Source of the DNA: an uncultured Ruegeria sp.
GTDB lineage: Bacteria; Pseudomonadota; Alphaproteobacteria; Rhodobacterales; Rhodobacteraceae
DNA length: 64,000 nt
Direction: 5' to 3'
NCBI RefSeq assembly: GCF_947504215.1
Contig: NZ_CANNGO010000002.1
Coordinates: forward strand, 294,888-358,887
Numbering within the stretch: position 1 is the stretch's first letter; each line of letters starts with the position of its first letter. The translations under genes and the position numbers were made by a program. A model generated the notes under the pieces. It had not been told where the DNA came from. It saw only the letters and a program-made list of their open reading frames with translations, and ran no database searches. Of this stretch, positions 18,390 through 28,557 are shown one piece after another.

Positions 18390-18506
18390 TGGAGATTTCG
18401 GGCGCTGTTGTTTCTGAGATGGCGTCGTGGCTCGAATGAGTGCTGGCACCTTTGAGCCTACTTTGTCCGATGCTGGAGACCTCTCGAATGATCGCTTTTG
18501 CAGCCG

Positions 18507-19385
18507 CTACAGATGTGTTGCGCCTTGAAGCCAGTCACTGAATTCCCGCACGGCCTGACTGTGTCGGCTGCCAAACGGTTCAACAATGAAGTACCCGTAG
18601 TCGGACAGCTCTTTTTCTGAGAGCCGTACAAGACAGCCATCATCGAGTTCCTGAGCAACAAGATCATCCATGAGAGCCACCCCCTGTCCGTTCGCGACGG
18701 CCTGCACGCGCACGTTGGGATCTGGAATAATAAGCGTGTCGCGGCGCGGGTCCGTCTCAAACCCAGCTTCTTGCCTCCAATCTGTCCAGGCATTGCTGTC
18801 ATCATGGTCCCTTAGAAGCACAAACTCGGCGAATGCGGCTTCAATTCCAAGCCGAGCCACTTTCTCCAGAGATGCTTTATTCCCAACCGGCCAAGTTGGC
18901 ATGTTGAGGAAGGGTTCGACCGTGGCATCGTCCCACTGGCCATTTCCCCATCTGATGGCAATGTCGATGCCCTGGTTTTCAAGGTCAAAAAGCTGCGTCA
19001 TGGGTTGTAGCCGCAGCCGGATGTCCGGATGTCTTTGCATGAAACCCGTGAGACGCGGTGATAACCACCGTGCTGCAAAATAGCTAGAAAGCCCGACCGT
19101 AAGGCCCACGTCGCGTGCTTTGGTAAACTCGTGCAGACTTGTCTCGAGAGCCTCGAACCCCGGACGGCATGCCTCAAGTAAGGCTCGTCCTTGCTTGGTC
19201 AGGGTGATCCCGCGTGGTTCACGGCTTAGAAGCGTCGTCTGAAGTTCGTCCTCTAGCACTTTAACCTGATAGCTTACGGCACCTTTGGTCATGTTGAGGG
19301 CATCCGCAGCGGCGGACAGGCTTGGATAGCGCGCAATCTCAACGAAGAGGCGCAAGGTATCATGTCTTCGAAAGGGCATTGCCAT
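18507..19385 (-). CDS. LysR family transcriptional regulator (GcvA-like)
   Basis: A 292-residue regulator. The N-terminal helix-turn-helix has LRLFVEIARYPSLSAAADAL and the GAVSYQVKVLE recognition helix, and a periplasmic-binding-like effector domain follows from about residue 90. The arrangement and sequence resemble GcvA-type regulators. It is divergent from the MttB/GcvT-like genes across a gap of about 90 bases and probably controls them. The ATG at 19385 is chosen; 19379 and a TTG at 19400 are alternatives. Confidence 0.88.
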   Translation of the reverse strand: MAMPFRRHDTLRLFVEIARYPSLSAAADALNMTKGAVSYQVKVLEDELQTTLLSREPRGITLTKQGRALLEACRPGFEALETSLHEFTKARDVGLTVGLSSYFAARWLSPRLTGFMQRHPDIRLRLQPMTQLFDLENQGIDIAIRWGNGQWDDATVEPFLNMPTWPVGNKASLEKVARLGIEAAFAEFVLLRDHDDSNAWTDWRQEAGFETDPRRDTLIIPDPNVRVQAVANGQGVALMDDLVAQELDDGCLVRLSEKELSDYGYFIVEPFGSRHSQAVREFSDWLQGATHL

Positions 19386-19476
19386 GGGGCTATCGTACAA
19401 AGTTTTTGAACGAAGAGTGTAGAATTATTCGATCCTCTGAACTCTTTTTCTCAACTATTATGACAAAGAAGAGGAG
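19386..19476. promoter_or_regulatory. Divergent promoter region between lysR and the mttB-like gene
   Basis: This AT-rich gap holds AAGAGT at 19413 and its complement ACTCTT at 19441, an imperfectly placed inverted repeat that could be a LysR site. The purine-rich ribosome site AAGAAGAGGAG directly abuts the ATG at 19477, which is unusually close. It is the only intergenic region able to hold both promoters. Confidence 0.4.
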
Positions 19477-21045
19477 ATGTTAGGAACATCCGGGTTGGAA
19501 AATTTAGACATAAACATTCAGCCAAAGTTGCGAAAGGCGGCGCGGCGGGGTCGTTCCGCGCGCCGTGGTGCACCCGACAGCGTTGTGTCTTACACGAAAC
19601 GAAAGACTCCGGCGTACCAGCTCTTGAACGAACTGGAGCTTGGTGCCATCGAGACGCAAGCCGATTGGATACTTGAAAACATCGGGGTTGAGTTTCGCGG
19701 GGACGAGACGGCTCTGGACCTGTTCCGAGATGCAGGCGCATGGGTCGATGGCCAGCGTGTTACATTTGCGCCAGGGCACGCGCGCCAGCTGTGCGCCTCT
19801 GCGCCCAATCAATTTACGCTTCACGCGCGCAACCCGGCCAAGAGCGTTGAACTGGGTGGCAACAACGTTGTGCTTATGCCCGGCTATGGATCCCCCTTCG
19901 TGAGCGACCTTGAGCGAGGACGCCGCTATGCCACGCTCGAAGATTTCCAAAACTTTGTGAAGTTGACGTACTCCACTCCGTATCTGCACCATTCTGGTGG
20001 TACTGTGTGCGAACCCACAGATATTCCGGTGAACAAACGCCATTTGGATATGGTGCTGTCGCACCTGACGCTCTCGGACAAACCATTCATGGGGGGTGTC
20101 ACATCCCCTGTTCGCGCTCAAGACAGCATTGATATGGCGCGGCTCGTGTTCGGTGAGGCATTCATGGACGAGAACGCTGTCATTCAAGGCAACATCAACG
20201 TCAACTCCCCACTTATGTACGATGATACAATGTCCGGCGCCTTGCGCGTTTACGCCAGCGCCGGTCAATGTGTCTGTGTCTCGCCGGCGATCTTTGCTGG
20301 CGCTATGGGGCCTCTTTCACCTGCTGCGGTTGCCGCGCAGACGCTCGCCGAGGGGATGGTAGGGATTGCACTGGCGCAGTTGGTGCGGCCTGGCTGTCCG
20401 GTGGTCTTCGGCAGTTTTCATTCAACTATGAATTTGAAGTCCGGAGCGCTGACTTTTGGTTCACCCGAGGCAAATCTGGCATCCATGGTTCTTTCCCAGC
20501 TGGGTCACCGCTTAGGTGTGCCTGTTCGATCAGGCGGCGGCCATGTTTCCGGTTCCAACGCCGCCGACGGACAAGCCATGCAAGACAGCGTCGGGGCGAT
20601 GTGGGCCACGCTTCTTTCGGGCGCGCACCAAGTCTGGCACGCTGCGGGCTGGCTCGAAGGCGGGCTGGTTATGTCCTATGAGAAATTCATCATGGATATC
20701 GACCATTGCGGGGCAATGCTAAAGATGCTCCAGGGTATCGATGTGAGTGATGAAGTCTTTGGCCGCGACGCATACTTCGAAACAGGTCCGGGCGAGAACT
20801 TCCTATCGACTGCGCATACGCTACGCCATTTTGCGACGGCTAACTTTCAACCTGACATCCCGGAGGCTGGGCCATTCGAGACATGGTCCGAAAACGGGAG
20901 CCTCCGGGCGGATCAACGCTCTACCGCGCGGTGGAAATCCATGCTCGCAGGCTATCAGGCACCGTCGATGGACGAAGATATTCGGTCCAGGCTGCAAGAC
21001 TTCGTGGCCGAACGCCAAGCCTCAATGAAAGACGAGTGGTACTGA
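19477..21045 (+). CDS. Trimethylamine methyltransferase (MttB) family protein, non-pyrrolysine
   Basis: A 522-residue member of the MttB superfamily (COG5598). Archaeal MttB moves a methyl group from trimethylamine to a corrinoid protein and needs pyrrolysine, whereas non-Pyl members such as MtgB act on quaternary amines. The frame is uninterrupted with no amber codon, so this is a non-Pyl member. Typical blocks are GYGSPFVSDLERGRRYATLEDF, QGNINVNSPLMYDDTMSGAL and VRSGGGHVSGSNAADGQAMQ. It overlaps or adjoins a GcvT-like gene, and no corrinoid protein is encoded nearby. The N-terminal start is uncertain because its ribosome site abuts the ATG. Confidence 0.82.
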   Translation: MLGTSGLENLDINIQPKLRKAARRGRSARRGAPDSVVSYTKRKTPAYQLLNELELGAIETQADWILENIGVEFRGDETALDLFRDAGAWVDGQRVTFAPGHARQLCASAPNQFTLHARNPAKSVELGGNNVVLMPGYGSPFVSDLERGRRYATLEDFQNFVKLTYSTPYLHHSGGTVCEPTDIPVNKRHLDMVLSHLTLSDKPFMGGVTSPVRAQDSIDMARLVFGEAFMDENAVIQGNINVNSPLMYDDTMSGALRVYASAGQCVCVSPAIFAGAMGPLSPAAVAAQTLAEGMVGIALAQLVRPGCPVVFGSFHSTMNLKSGALTFGSPEANLASMVLSQLGHRLGVPVRSGGGHVSGSNAADGQAMQDSVGAMWATLLSGAHQVWHAAGWLEGGLVMSYEKFIMDIDHCGAMLKMLQGIDVSDEVFGRDAYFETGPGENFLSTAHTLRHFATANFQPDIPEAGPFETWSENGSLRADQRSTARWKSMLAGYQAPSMDEDIRSRLQDFVAERQASMKDEWY

Positions 21046-21086
21046 TGAACTTGTCCCACTTCGGAGAGAACCACTGGAGATCGTAC

Positions 21087-22178
21087 ATGACTGAAGAACT
21101 AAGCCGCACATCCGCCCTTGCGTCGCGGCACACCGCGCTTGGATCAGGCCTAGAAGACTGGAACGGGATGGGCACGGCTTGGACCTACAACTCCGATCCC
21201 AATGATGAACACGATGCTGTTCGTGAGGCAGTGGGGATGTTCGATATGTCCCCTCTCAAGAAGGTGTTCGTGCGTGGGTCGGACGTCGTCGCAACGCTCG
21301 ATCACCTGACGACACGCGACATCTCGAAAATCGATCCGGGTAAGGCTGCCTATCTTTGTATTCTGACAGAGAATGGTGGCATTGCCGACGATGCTATCGT
21401 GTCAAACAACGGAAACGATGAGTGGATGATCGTGCATGGGTCCGGCGATACCATGGCTTTGCTCAAGGCATCTGCCAAAGGCCGCGATGTGCAGATCGAG
21501 TTTTCCGACGACCTGCATGATCTGTCAGTGCAAGGGCCCAAGTCACTCGATATTCTCGACACCGAGTGTGATATCAATCTTGGCGATCTCGCCTATTTCG
21601 AGCACGCATCGGCGCGGCTCTTCGGCCATCCATGTCGGATTTCACGCACCGGCTATTCGGGGGAGCGTGGCTACGAGATATTTGCGGACGCGTCTGTCAT
21701 TGGCGATATCTGGGACAAGCTTGTAGAGGCTGGCGTCATGCCGTGCTCATTCACTGCGCTCGACAAGGTTCGCATCGAAGCGGGGCTTTTGTTCTACGGA
21801 TACGACATGACTGAGGACAACACACCCTGGGAGGTTGGGCTTGGGTTTACGGTCAGCGGGTCCAAAGGGGAGTTTCGCGGTAAGACGGCCGTCATGGCTG
21901 CCAAAGGGAAGGAGGCAACCCAAAACGTCTGCCTCGACATTGACCATTCCGACATGATGGCAGGCGGCGAGACGCTTTACCTCGATGGAAACGAAGTTGG
22001 TGTGATTAATTCTCCCTGTTATTCGCGCCGCCTCGGTAAGTCACTCGCACTTGCTCATCTGCATCCTTCGATCGAGATTGGCACAACTCTGAATGTTGCC
22101 GGAGATGATATCGAAACAAAAGCAAAGGTGATTTCGATGCCGATCCATGATCCACGGAAGTCGAAGACTCATGCCTAG
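21087..22178 (+). CDS. Aminomethyltransferase-like (GcvT/DmdA family) folate-dependent protein
   Basis: A 363-residue protein of the glycine-cleavage T-protein family. NGGIADDAIV at about 97-105 keeps the conserved Asp that acts in tetrahydrofolate chemistry, and SRTGYSGERGYEIF is the second family block. GcvT relatives pass C1 units from amines or DMSP to tetrahydrofolate. No gcvH or gcvP lies nearby, so it is not a glycine cleavage operon. The ATG at 21087 has GGAG eight bases upstream; an ATG at 21045 overlaps the mttB stop and is a possible coupled start. Confidence 0.85.
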   Translation: MTEELSRTSALASRHTALGSGLEDWNGMGTAWTYNSDPNDEHDAVREAVGMFDMSPLKKVFVRGSDVVATLDHLTTRDISKIDPGKAAYLCILTENGGIADDAIVSNNGNDEWMIVHGSGDTMALLKASAKGRDVQIEFSDDLHDLSVQGPKSLDILDTECDINLGDLAYFEHASARLFGHPCRISRTGYSGERGYEIFADASVIGDIWDKLVEAGVMPCSFTALDKVRIEAGLLFYGYDMTEDNTPWEVGLGFTVSGSKGEFRGKTAVMAAKGKEATQNVCLDIDHSDMMAGGETLYLDGNEVGVINSPCYSRRLGKSLALAHLHPSIEIGTTLNVAGDDIETKAKVISMPIHDPRKSKTHA

Positions 22179-22664
22179 ATTTTCGATGCGTTGTATTCGT
22201 TGCTTTCTCCCATGAACTTCCAAAAGCGGAGATTGAGCCGCGAGCTACCGACGATAGCTTCGTCCGCACAACGGAACCCTACTGGGCTGGCCGCCACGCT
22301 GCGCTTGCGCAAGTCGGCTTCGAGCCCTTAGTGACAGATGCTGCGCTCGGATTCAGGGTCTGCTTCTACGGCAAAGTCAGGCTGAAGTTTCGATTGCAGG
22401 CGTACGCTTCAGTTGCTCTTGTTACTAAGCTTAGGCCACAAAGGATGAGAAGCTGCGCATATTGTCTATGAATGCGGTTCTGAGCACTTGATCTATCAGC
22501 AAGTCCTGATTCGCGGGTCGTGAGGCTGGTGGGTGCGTGTTACGTCAGTGTAGGCATCGGCAACAGCGCTTCGAAGCTTTGTAAAAGGGCCGAAACGTGA
22601 ACAAATCCGACTTGACAAGAACGCCTATGAATCTCACACGCATAAGTAGCATAGTCGCAATACT
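22179..22664. other. Gene-poor gap with one unexplained open frame
   Basis: These 486 bases hold no gene that I can support. One plus-strand frame is open from 22175 to 22471 (about 98 codons) but has no in-frame ATG, and no known family was recognised in it. It could be the remnant of a gene that once followed the GcvT-like gene, or chance. Base composition becomes AT-richer toward the right. Confidence 0.35.
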
Positions 22665-23738
22665 GTGCAGCACCTTAAGAAAACGAATGGACATATTTTG
22701 AAACCGGCTTTGATCGCGCTTTTGTTGTTAATTGTATGTTCTGTTGGCGTAGCGGCGGGAAACTTGCGCGAGGAGTGGCCTGAGTTCGAACAGGCGCTAG
22801 AGCGCACAAGAATGCTCACTGAAAAGTGCGTTCCAGAACAGGTTCACCTTCAGTCTGGGGAAATACACGTTGTCAATTTTCTTGGCCGTCGAGAGCCAGG
22901 AACTGAACTAAATGTCGTAATCAAAAAAGACCAGAATCCAGCCCATCTTATCTTTTACACCGACCAAGAAGTAGTTTGGAGACTGTTCATTGAGCCTGGT
23001 GCAAGTGTAGAAACAATATACACAGTCGGGCCTGTTCCTTCTGCCGTGTATGACGTTCCAAAAGAGACGCTTGTCTATAGCATCGGGTATGACGAAAATG
23101 ATCAACCGTCAGATAATTGTATGCCTACAGACCCAGATGCGCTTGAATTGGCAAAAGCACTTTTACATTATGACTGGTTACCTGCTCATCACATTGCCTT
23201 GGAGGAAGCCCTTAATAGGTATGCCCACCAAGAAGTGGTTTTTCGGGTTTTGATTGAACCCGATTCGAATTCTGGCATTGTCTCATACACATCTTCAGGA
23301 AAATCGTTGCGAACCCGAATGGCAGGTGAGGCCGTCCTGCGCTATGCTCGCTTACCGAGCAAAGAAACGTCTTTGGAAGAAACTTTAGCCATGCCAAAGG
23401 GGCTATCCACCAAAGGCGTTCACGATTGGTTATTGCAATCCGGCGCCGCCGATACGGCTGACGAAGATGTTCTTGAACTTATGTGCCTGCGTGAGCAGGC
23501 GGCATATTGGGCGGTCGGGATAACCAACTTGTCAGTTCGATCATGGTGCAATGCACAGGCTTGGTGGGAACGCAGTTCGCATTTAATTCTGTCTAAACCA
23601 ATCGACATTGGTGAAGTGTATATTTGCGACTACGATGATTACCCGACTGTGAATTTGTATGTCCCTGACCAAATTGAATTTGGTGGTATATTTGTAAATT
23701 GCTCAATGCCTGTAATCAAATTCGACGAAGATGAGTAG
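22665..23738 (+). CDS. Secreted hypothetical protein with an internal repeat
   Basis: A 357-residue protein of unknown function. A basic start and a hydrophobic run at about residues 11-31 form a signal peptide. Two near-identical segments, QEVVWRLFIEP at 101-111 and QEVVFRVLIEP at 189-199, suggest a duplicated beta-sandwich-like unit. Several cysteines (54, 152 and others near the C-terminus) could form disulfides. The gene is clearly AT-richer than its neighbours and stands alone between two gaps, which suggests recent acquisition. No plausible enzyme motif was seen. Confidence 0.65.
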   Translation: MQHLKKTNGHILKPALIALLLLIVCSVGVAAGNLREEWPEFEQALERTRMLTEKCVPEQVHLQSGEIHVVNFLGRREPGTELNVVIKKDQNPAHLIFYTDQEVVWRLFIEPGASVETIYTVGPVPSAVYDVPKETLVYSIGYDENDQPSDNCMPTDPDALELAKALLHYDWLPAHHIALEEALNRYAHQEVVFRVLIEPDSNSGIVSYTSSGKSLRTRMAGEAVLRYARLPSKETSLEETLAMPKGLSTKGVHDWLLQSGAADTADEDVLELMCLREQAAYWAVGITNLSVRSWCNAQAWWERSSHLILSKPIDIGEVYICDYDDYPTVNLYVPDQIEFGGIFVNCSMPVIKFDEDE

Positions 23739-24071
23739 ATGCATAGTTCCATTAACGCTGACGTCAAACACTGAAGATTAGCACTTATTCGTGTGATTGC
23801 GCAAAGCTGCCGTTCCACGACAAAGGTCAAGCGGTAGTTTTGTCCCGCTTAGTACTCGTTCCGCTCGATTTTGTACGCTGCGCTGCCGTGAATGATCACT
23901 CATTCTTGCACAATCAACATAGGAACCAACCGCTGCGAGTTACCCGGTTCGGTGCCCCAGGAAACGGCACCTGTTCAAAAGGATCAGGTTATTGCCGGCT
24001 TGGTCGCAACGCGGGCTTGCACCCAAGGCCCAGCAGGGTGATCCTTGGGCAAGTTTAAGACCCGGAGAGTC
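23739..24071. other. Intergenic region without recognisable genes
   Basis: About 333 bases between the secreted protein and the endonuclease-fold gene. I see no gene here. A 7-base inverted repeat, CCCAAGG at 24022 and CCTTGGG at 24043, lies just before the next start and could be a weak terminator or leader hairpin. GC rises back to the level of the core genome within this gap. Confidence 0.4.
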
Positions 24072-24776
24072 ATGACAAAACCTTCGACCCTGCGTATCGG
24101 CAGTTACAACATCCAGAAATGTATCGGGCTGGATTTCAGGCGGCAGCCGCAACGCATCATGCAGGTGCTGCATGGCATGCAGGCCGAGATTGTGGTGTTA
24201 CAGGAAGCCGACAAGCGATTGCCTCCCCGGCCGGCAGCGCTGCCACATTTCATGCTGGATGAAGCCGGGTGGCAAATTGTCGATCTGGGCGGTGCGGGGA
24301 GCTTGGGCTGGCATGGCAACGCCGTGATCTGGCGCGGCGATCACATCAAGGTTAGGCAGACCGGGCATCACGATTTGCCGGGGCTGGAGCCTCGGGGCGC
24401 GGTGCGCGTGGAGTTTGACACTCAGATCGGCCCGTTGCGGGTGATGGGGATGCATTTGGGATTGCTGCCTGCATCCCGGAGGCAGCAGATCACGCATATT
24501 CGTCATTGCGACGCGTCTCTGGAACAGATGCCGACTGTTTGGGCAGGTGATTTTAACGAGTGGTCCCGGCAACCCGTTCTAGACAATCTGGCGCCGGAAA
24601 TGCAGTTTCTACCACCAGTACCAAGTTATCCGGCGGCGCAGCCATTGGGCGCGCTGGACAGGATTGCGCTGGGGTATGGCGTTGAGGCGGCTGATCACGG
24701 CGTGCATGTAGAGCGTCCGGCGCATATCGCCTCGGACCATCTGCCGATCTGGGCAGATCTGCGACGCATGGTCTGA
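24072..24776 (+). CDS. Endonuclease/exonuclease/phosphatase family protein
   Basis: A 234-residue protein with the EEP (DNase I-like) fold. Visible motifs are RIGSYNIQKCIG at the start, VVLQEADKR with the metal-binding Glu, MGMHLGLLP, WAGDFNEW and the C-terminal SDHLPIWADL with the catalytic Asp-His. The family includes nucleases and phosphatases, and the substrate cannot be told. The ATG at 24072 has CCGGAGAG upstream. It is a stand-alone gene before fur. Confidence 0.85.
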   Translation: MTKPSTLRIGSYNIQKCIGLDFRRQPQRIMQVLHGMQAEIVVLQEADKRLPPRPAALPHFMLDEAGWQIVDLGGAGSLGWHGNAVIWRGDHIKVRQTGHHDLPGLEPRGAVRVEFDTQIGPLRVMGMHLGLLPASRRQQITHIRHCDASLEQMPTVWAGDFNEWSRQPVLDNLAPEMQFLPPVPSYPAAQPLGALDRIALGYGVEAADHGVHVERPAHIASDHLPIWADLRRMV

Positions 24777-24860
24777 AACCTGCACCGGCCAACGAATCCC
24801 TGTGGCGCTGGGAGCGCGGACAGATTAAGACAGAAACCCGAGCAATTCCTGAGGGGCATC

Positions 24861-25274
24861 ATGTCGGACACGATCATCTCGCGGTGCGAAGGCAAAGGCC
24901 TGCGCATGACCGGACAGCGCCGCACCATTGCGCATGTGCTGGAGCAGAGTGAAGACCATCCGGATGTCGAGGAATTGTATACACGCGCCTCGGCGTTGGA
25001 TTCGGGCATTTCGATTGCCACCGTGTATCGCACCGTGAAGCTGTTCGAAGAGGCCGGGATTTTGGAGCGGCTGGAGTTTGGTGACGGGCGCGCGCGCTAT
25101 GAGGATGCCGAACGCGATCACCACGACCATCTGATCGACATGCAATCTGGTGAGGTGATCGAATTCGTCGACCCCGAGATTGAAGCACTGCAGGAAAAAA
25201 TCGCGGCCAAGCTGGGGTACAAGCTTATTGGCCATCGGTTGGAACTGTACGGCGTTCCTTTGGACAAGGACTGA
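24861..25274 (+). CDS. fur: Fur family metalloregulator (Fur/Mur)
   Basis: A 137-residue regulator with an N-terminal winged helix (RMTGQRRTIAHVLEQS, ISIATVYRTVKLFEEAG) and a C-terminal dimer domain with the metal site ERDHHDHLIDMQSGEV. The CxxC zinc pairs of gammaproteobacterial Fur are absent. In alphaproteobacteria such proteins often act as Mur, sensing manganese, so Mur is as likely as Fur. A hairpin overlaps its stop codon. Confidence 0.88.
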   Translation: MSDTIISRCEGKGLRMTGQRRTIAHVLEQSEDHPDVEELYTRASALDSGISIATVYRTVKLFEEAGILERLEFGDGRARYEDAERDHHDHLIDMQSGEVIEFVDPEIEALQEKIAAKLGYKLIGHRLELYGVPLDKD

Positions 25275-25297
25275 CCTATCACGAAACGCGATAGGTC
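25273..25297 (+). terminator. Hairpin overlapping the fur stop codon
   Basis: GACCTATC and GATAGGTC form a perfect 8-base stem with a 9-base loop that starts in the fur stop codon. No T-run follows, so it may be a factor-assisted terminator or an mRNA-stabilising structure. Confidence 0.5.
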
Positions 25298-25411
25298 GCC
25301 TCAAATCATTTCATCAATCGAATGCTGAAAATGCTTGCCACAGCGATGTCCTTCGGCTTTTGCTGAAGGTAACAGCGGTAATCGGTGCCGCCAGTTCCAA
25401 CGGACATCAAT

Positions 25412-26296
25412 ATGAATAACGTTAATGGCATCTTGCTGGTCATTGCGGCTATGGCTGCGTTCACGCTTGAGGATATGTTCATCAAGCAACTGACGGCGTC
25501 GGCCGCACCGGGTCAGATTCTGGTTGTGCTGGGCCTGATCTGCGCCGGTGTCTTCTTTTGCATGGCGCTTTTTTCGCGACAGCGCATCTTTGTTGCGGTC
25601 GCGTGGCAGCCTTTGCCCATGATCCGGGCGATGGCTGAAGCCGTTTCAGCAGTGGCGTTTGTGACTGCTTTGTCGATGGTGGATCTGTCGATGGTGGCGG
25701 CTGTGTTTCAGGCCATGCCTTTGGCGGTGACCATGGGCGCGGCCTTGTTCCTGGGCGAGCATGTCGGGTGGCGCCGCTGGAGTGCCATTGGCGTTGGCTT
25801 CATCGGTGTTCTGATGATCATCCGTCCGGGACTCGAGGGGTTTCGCCCTGAATCCTTGTTCGTCGTCGTGGCGGTCATCGGTGTGGCCGCGCGGGATTTG
25901 ATCACACGCCGGCTAGACCCCCGCATATCATCGGCGGTGGTGTCATCGCAGGCCTATCTTGCACTTGTTGTCGGTGGGGCCGTCCTGATGATCCTGGGCG
26001 CGCATCCCCTTGAGCCGTTGCAAGCGGGACAGATCGGTCCCTATGCAGGCGCGGTTGTTTTTGGTGTTCTTGGATACTACGGGATCGTTACGGCGATGCG
26101 AGTGGGCGAGGCCTCGGCCGTGACGCCGTTTCGCTACACGCGTTTGTTGTTCTCGATTCTCGCAGGGGTTTTGGTGTTCAACGAGCGGCCTGACCTGATG
26201 ACCTTAGCCGGTTCGACTCTTATCATTGGATCCGGATTGTACACTTTTATCCGCGAACGCAGATTGGCGCGCGACATGGCCATGACCGCAGCCTGA
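25412..26296 (+). CDS. EamA/DMT family transporter
   Basis: A 294-residue membrane protein with about ten hydrophobic segments and two repeated EamA halves, typical of drug/metabolite transporters of the RhaT/YdcZ group. It starts MNNVNGILLVIAAMAAFTLE. The substrate is unknown. The ATG at 25412 is chosen because the sequence from 25385 has no membrane or family character. It is a single gene between fur and eno. Confidence 0.85.
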   Translation: MNNVNGILLVIAAMAAFTLEDMFIKQLTASAAPGQILVVLGLICAGVFFCMALFSRQRIFVAVAWQPLPMIRAMAEAVSAVAFVTALSMVDLSMVAAVFQAMPLAVTMGAALFLGEHVGWRRWSAIGVGFIGVLMIIRPGLEGFRPESLFVVVAVIGVAARDLITRRLDPRISSAVVSSQAYLALVVGGAVLMILGAHPLEPLQAGQIGPYAGAVVFGVLGYYGIVTAMRVGEASAVTPFRYTRLLFSILAGVLVFNERPDLMTLAGSTLIIGSGLYTFIRERRLARDMAMTAA

Positions 26297-26396
26297 ACAT
26301 GTTGGCGCAAACAGAAGACTGTTAGCCCTAAACGCCGGAAAATATGAGTGTTAGCGATAACGGAGCTGGTTTACTTTTCGGCGCGGGCTGGTATGA

Positions 26397-27707
<1,311 letters not shown>

Positions 27708-27752
27708 GGTCTCGAACCATGTTATGGTCATCTGCTGAAAAAGGGGGTGACC

Positions 27753-28271
27753 ATGCTGACAATTGTTAGGCCGAAAACACCCGAACAATTTGATACCGTT
27801 AGAGCTTTGTGTTGGGAATATCGGGATTTTCTGGTCAGCCTGGGTGGCCGGGATGCAGAGGTCGTGTTGTATGCCTATCCTCAGGACAAGTTCGAAAGGT
27901 TGATGCAATCGTTGGAGGCCCAGCATGCGCCGCCCGATGGGGGCATTCGACTTGCGCTGGTGAATGGGTCAGCGGTTGGGTGCGGCATGTTCCAGCGCAT
28001 TGGCGACCAGACCGCCGAGATTAAGCGTGTTTTCGTGCGCGACATCGCGCGCGGAACTGGGGCTGGGCGCGCGCTGATGGAGGCATTGATCGCTGATTGT
28101 CGGGCACTGGGGTTCAGGCGGATACTCATGGACACAGGAAGCGCACTGACGGCGGCCCAGAAGCTATACCAGTCGCTGGGGTTTGTGCCGCGCGGACCCT
28201 ACAGCGCGTTGCCAAAGTCAATTCTGGACGGATTGGTCTTTTTTGAAATGAACCTAGAAGCCGAGTGCTAA
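27753..28271 (+). CDS. GNAT family N-acetyltransferase
   Basis: A 172-residue acetyltransferase. The acetyl-CoA binding block is IKRVFVRDIARGTGAGRALM, followed by GFRRILMDTG and a typical AQKLYQSLGF helix near the end. The substrate is unknown. AAGGGGGTG precedes the ATG at 27753; a GTG at 27747 could also start. Its stop codon lies in a strong terminator. Confidence 0.87.
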   Translation: MLTIVRPKTPEQFDTVRALCWEYRDFLVSLGGRDAEVVLYAYPQDKFERLMQSLEAQHAPPDGGIRLALVNGSAVGCGMFQRIGDQTAEIKRVFVRDIARGTGAGRALMEALIADCRALGFRRILMDTGSALTAAQKLYQSLGFVPRGPYSALPKSILDGLVFFEMNLEAEC

Positions 28272-28297
28272 AAAACGGGGACCGATGGCCCCGTTTT
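28272..28297. terminator. Bidirectional intrinsic terminator
   Basis: AAAACGGGG and CCCCGTTTT form a perfect 9-base stem with an 8-base loop. It has A-rich and T-rich flanks, so it can stop transcription on both strands. It separates the plus-strand GNAT gene from the gap before the minus-strand GNAT gene. Confidence 0.88.
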
Positions 28298-28557
28298 CTA
28301 GGTATGCTCAAGATGTTCAGCCCCTGACGCGTTTTCCGCCTCCGATGCCGCTGAGTGGACCACCGACCAGTTACCCGATCAATTGTTCCGTTTTCGTAAC
28401 TCTGGAATTTTCTGTTTTATTTGCACCGCCTTGCCTAGGTGCTGAAAGGAATGCTGATCAGGGGGAAAGTCGCAACAGAAAAGCCCGCTAAGGGGAAAGG
28501 TCTTAGAAAACAGAGATTTGGTCGCTGAAACCAGATCGATGATTAACAAATATCGGA

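Noticed and set aside
19477..21045. In-frame amber codon (pyrrolysine) in the MttB-like gene
   Set aside because: No TAG interrupts the frame and the protein is full length, so pyrrolysine is not used here.
28298..28557. Possible RNA gene in the gap between the two GNAT genes
   Set aside because: A few short inverted repeats are present, but none forms a convincing conserved structure or promoter.
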